Below, in pieces: positions 5,871-6,922 of a stretch of DNA of 6,922 nucleotides. Within the stretch, counting starts at the first letter, position 1; each line of letters begins with the position of its first letter. The position numbers were made by a program, and so were the translations under genes. The stretch comes from Candidatus Bathyarchaeota archaeon (GTDB lineage: Archaea > Thermoproteota > Bathyarchaeia > TCS64), in the NCBI GenBank assembly GCA_003662205.1, contig QMXQ01000081.1, forward strand, positions 1-6,922, given 5' to 3'. The notes below the pieces were generated by a model. It was not told the DNA's origin and did no database searches. It saw only the letters and a list, made by a program, of their open reading frames with translations.

Positions 5871-6922
5871 TGAGGGAGTACGGCGTCGTCATCGGGCAGG
5901 CGAACCCGAGCTTCTTCGAGTTCAACATAGAGAACAGGGACAACAGGCCCGTCAACTACGAGTACGTGCAGGTCGAGGTGGAGGAGCAGCTCCCCGACGG
6001 CAGCCGGAGGAAGGTGGACGTCCTCGGCCAGGTGAAGCGCCTCGTGTCGAGCCACCCCTTCTACGACAGGCGGACCACGCCCGGCGCCGCGTGGAAGCAG
6101 AGGGAGCTGGGCGTCGGCGAGGACCTGATGCAGATCTACGCGACGGCGAAGATCCTGGGCTATCTCCACGACGCCGGCGGCAGGAGGGAGGTGCGCCGGC
6201 CCCGGTCGCCGCCGATGCCGGGGACGCCCGTCTTCAGGGCCTCGGACGCCCTCCTAGGCGAATTCTTCAGCCTCGGGGAGGAGGAGCTGCCGCTGAGGGT
6301 GGGGCACCTGCTCCACAGGGAGGGGGTGGAGGTCCCCATCTCGGGGAAGGAGCTCCACAGGCACACGGCGATCCTGGCGATGACCCGGTACGGGAAGAGC
6401 TACTTCGCCGGCAGGATCATGGAGGAGCTTCTCAGGCGGGGCGCCTCCATCCTGACGATAGACGCCCACGGCGACTACGCCAACATGGTCCAGGACCCCG
6501 ACGGCAGGCTCCACGACTTCTTCCACGACAAGGTGACGGTCTACCGCCCCGAGGCGGCTGAGGCCTTCGAGGCCCCCCACGTCAGGCCCCTCAGGCTGAG
6601 CGTCTCCTCCTGCGGCTTCCGCGAGCTCTGCGCCCTCGCCCGCATCGAGGGCAGCCTCCAGACCATCCTCCTCAGGAGGGCCGTCAGGAAGGTGGCCGCG
6701 GAGAAGCCGGTGTACACCCTCGATGACATCATAGACAAGCTTGAGGAGGAGATGCCCGCGAGGGCGGAGGGGCAGGAGCGGGTGGCCCGGATCGTGATGA
6801 GGCTGGAGGACCTGAGGGGGCGCGGCGTCTTCAGCGAGGGAGACATCGACGTCAGGGCCTTCTTCCGGCCGATGCATATGTCCGACATCTTCCTGAGCGG
6901 CATGTCCGACTACGTCCAGGAC
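5870..6922 (+). CDS. herA: HerA DNA translocase/helicase, 3' end cut by window
   Basis: HerA is a hexameric ATP-driven DNA translocase of the HerA/FtsK superfamily that partners NurA in DNA end resection. The first 351 codons are present and the gene runs off the window. The start ATG at 5870 overlaps the nurA stop by one base, with GGGAGG at 5861-5866 as ribosome binding site. Residues 1 to about 100 are the N-terminal HAS-barrel (GVVIGQANPSFFEF onward). The ATPase begins near residue 150. The Walker A loop reads AMTRYGKS at 170-177 (Lys176, Ser177), with Ala instead of the first Gly and an unusual TRY middle, after HTAIL. The typical following strand ILTIDAHGDY is at 192-201. A helical insert (about 235-330) follows, as in HerA proteins. 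The Walker B acids, arginine finger and C-terminal brace should lie beyond the window. No frameshift is visible in the part shown. Confidence 0.92.
   Translation, partial: MREYGVVIGQANPSFFEFNIENRDNRPVNYEYVQVEVEEQLPDGSRRKVDVLGQVKRLVSSHPFYDRRTTPGAAWKQRELGVGEDLMQIYATAKILGYLHDAGGRREVRRPRSPPMPGTPVFRASDALLGEFFSLGEEELPLRVGHLLHREGVEVPISGKELHRHTAILAMTRYGKSYFAGRIMEELLRRGASILTIDAHGDYANMVQDPDGRLHDFFHDKVTVYRPEAAEAFEAPHVRPLRLSVSSCGFRELCALARIEGSLQTILLRRAVRKVAAEKPVYTLDDIIDKLEEEMPARAEGQERVARIVMRLEDLRGRGVFSEGDIDVRAFFRPMHMSDIFLSGMSDYVQD

Overview
The window comes from a GC-rich archaeon. The evidence is an archaeal-type DnaG (Toprim) primase, a NurA–HerA nuclease/helicase pair, a polytopic site-2-type protease, a full-length archaeal-style SRP (7S) RNA, and short TATA-box promoters with T-run terminators. 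I cannot place it in a phylum from sequence alone. The glyceraldehyde-3-phosphate dehydrogenase is the bacterial class I type, not the usual archaeal class II enzyme, so that gene was probably acquired by transfer at some point.

Layout from left to right: (1) gap on the minus strand (about 24-1040), ending in a T7 terminator. (2) A 240-250 bp divergent intergenic region that holds the gap promoter, a possible plus-strand promoter, and a stretch (about 1126-1285) that I can fold by hand into a closed multi-hairpin RNA just ahead of dnaG. (3) dnaG on the plus strand (1296-2411), followed by two T-runs. (4) A predicted nucleotidyltransferase on the minus strand (2510 to about 3193), converging on dnaG. 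(5) An M50/site-2-type membrane metalloprotease on the plus strand (about 3254-4126), divergent from the nucleotidyltransferase across a TTTAAA-type element. Neither of these two genes has a canonical start codon where homology and context would put it. (6) SRP RNA on the plus strand (about 4201-4526), with a correctly spaced TATA box and a perfect 10-bp helix joining its two ends. (7) nurA (4575-5870) and herA (5870 to beyond the window end), overlapping in TGATG.

Functionally the window is mostly core information processing: DnaG, NurA–HerA for DNA end resection, and SRP RNA for protein targeting. It also carries one central carbon enzyme, one intramembrane protease and one uncharacterised nucleotidyltransferase. 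I see no mobile element, CRISPR array, tRNA or rRNA. I found no clear new multi-gene system. The most interesting unexplained signal is the structured RNA candidate upstream of dnaG. After it come the start-codon anomalies in the 3190-3275 region and the substituted Asn-Glu pair near the C-terminus of the GAPDH.
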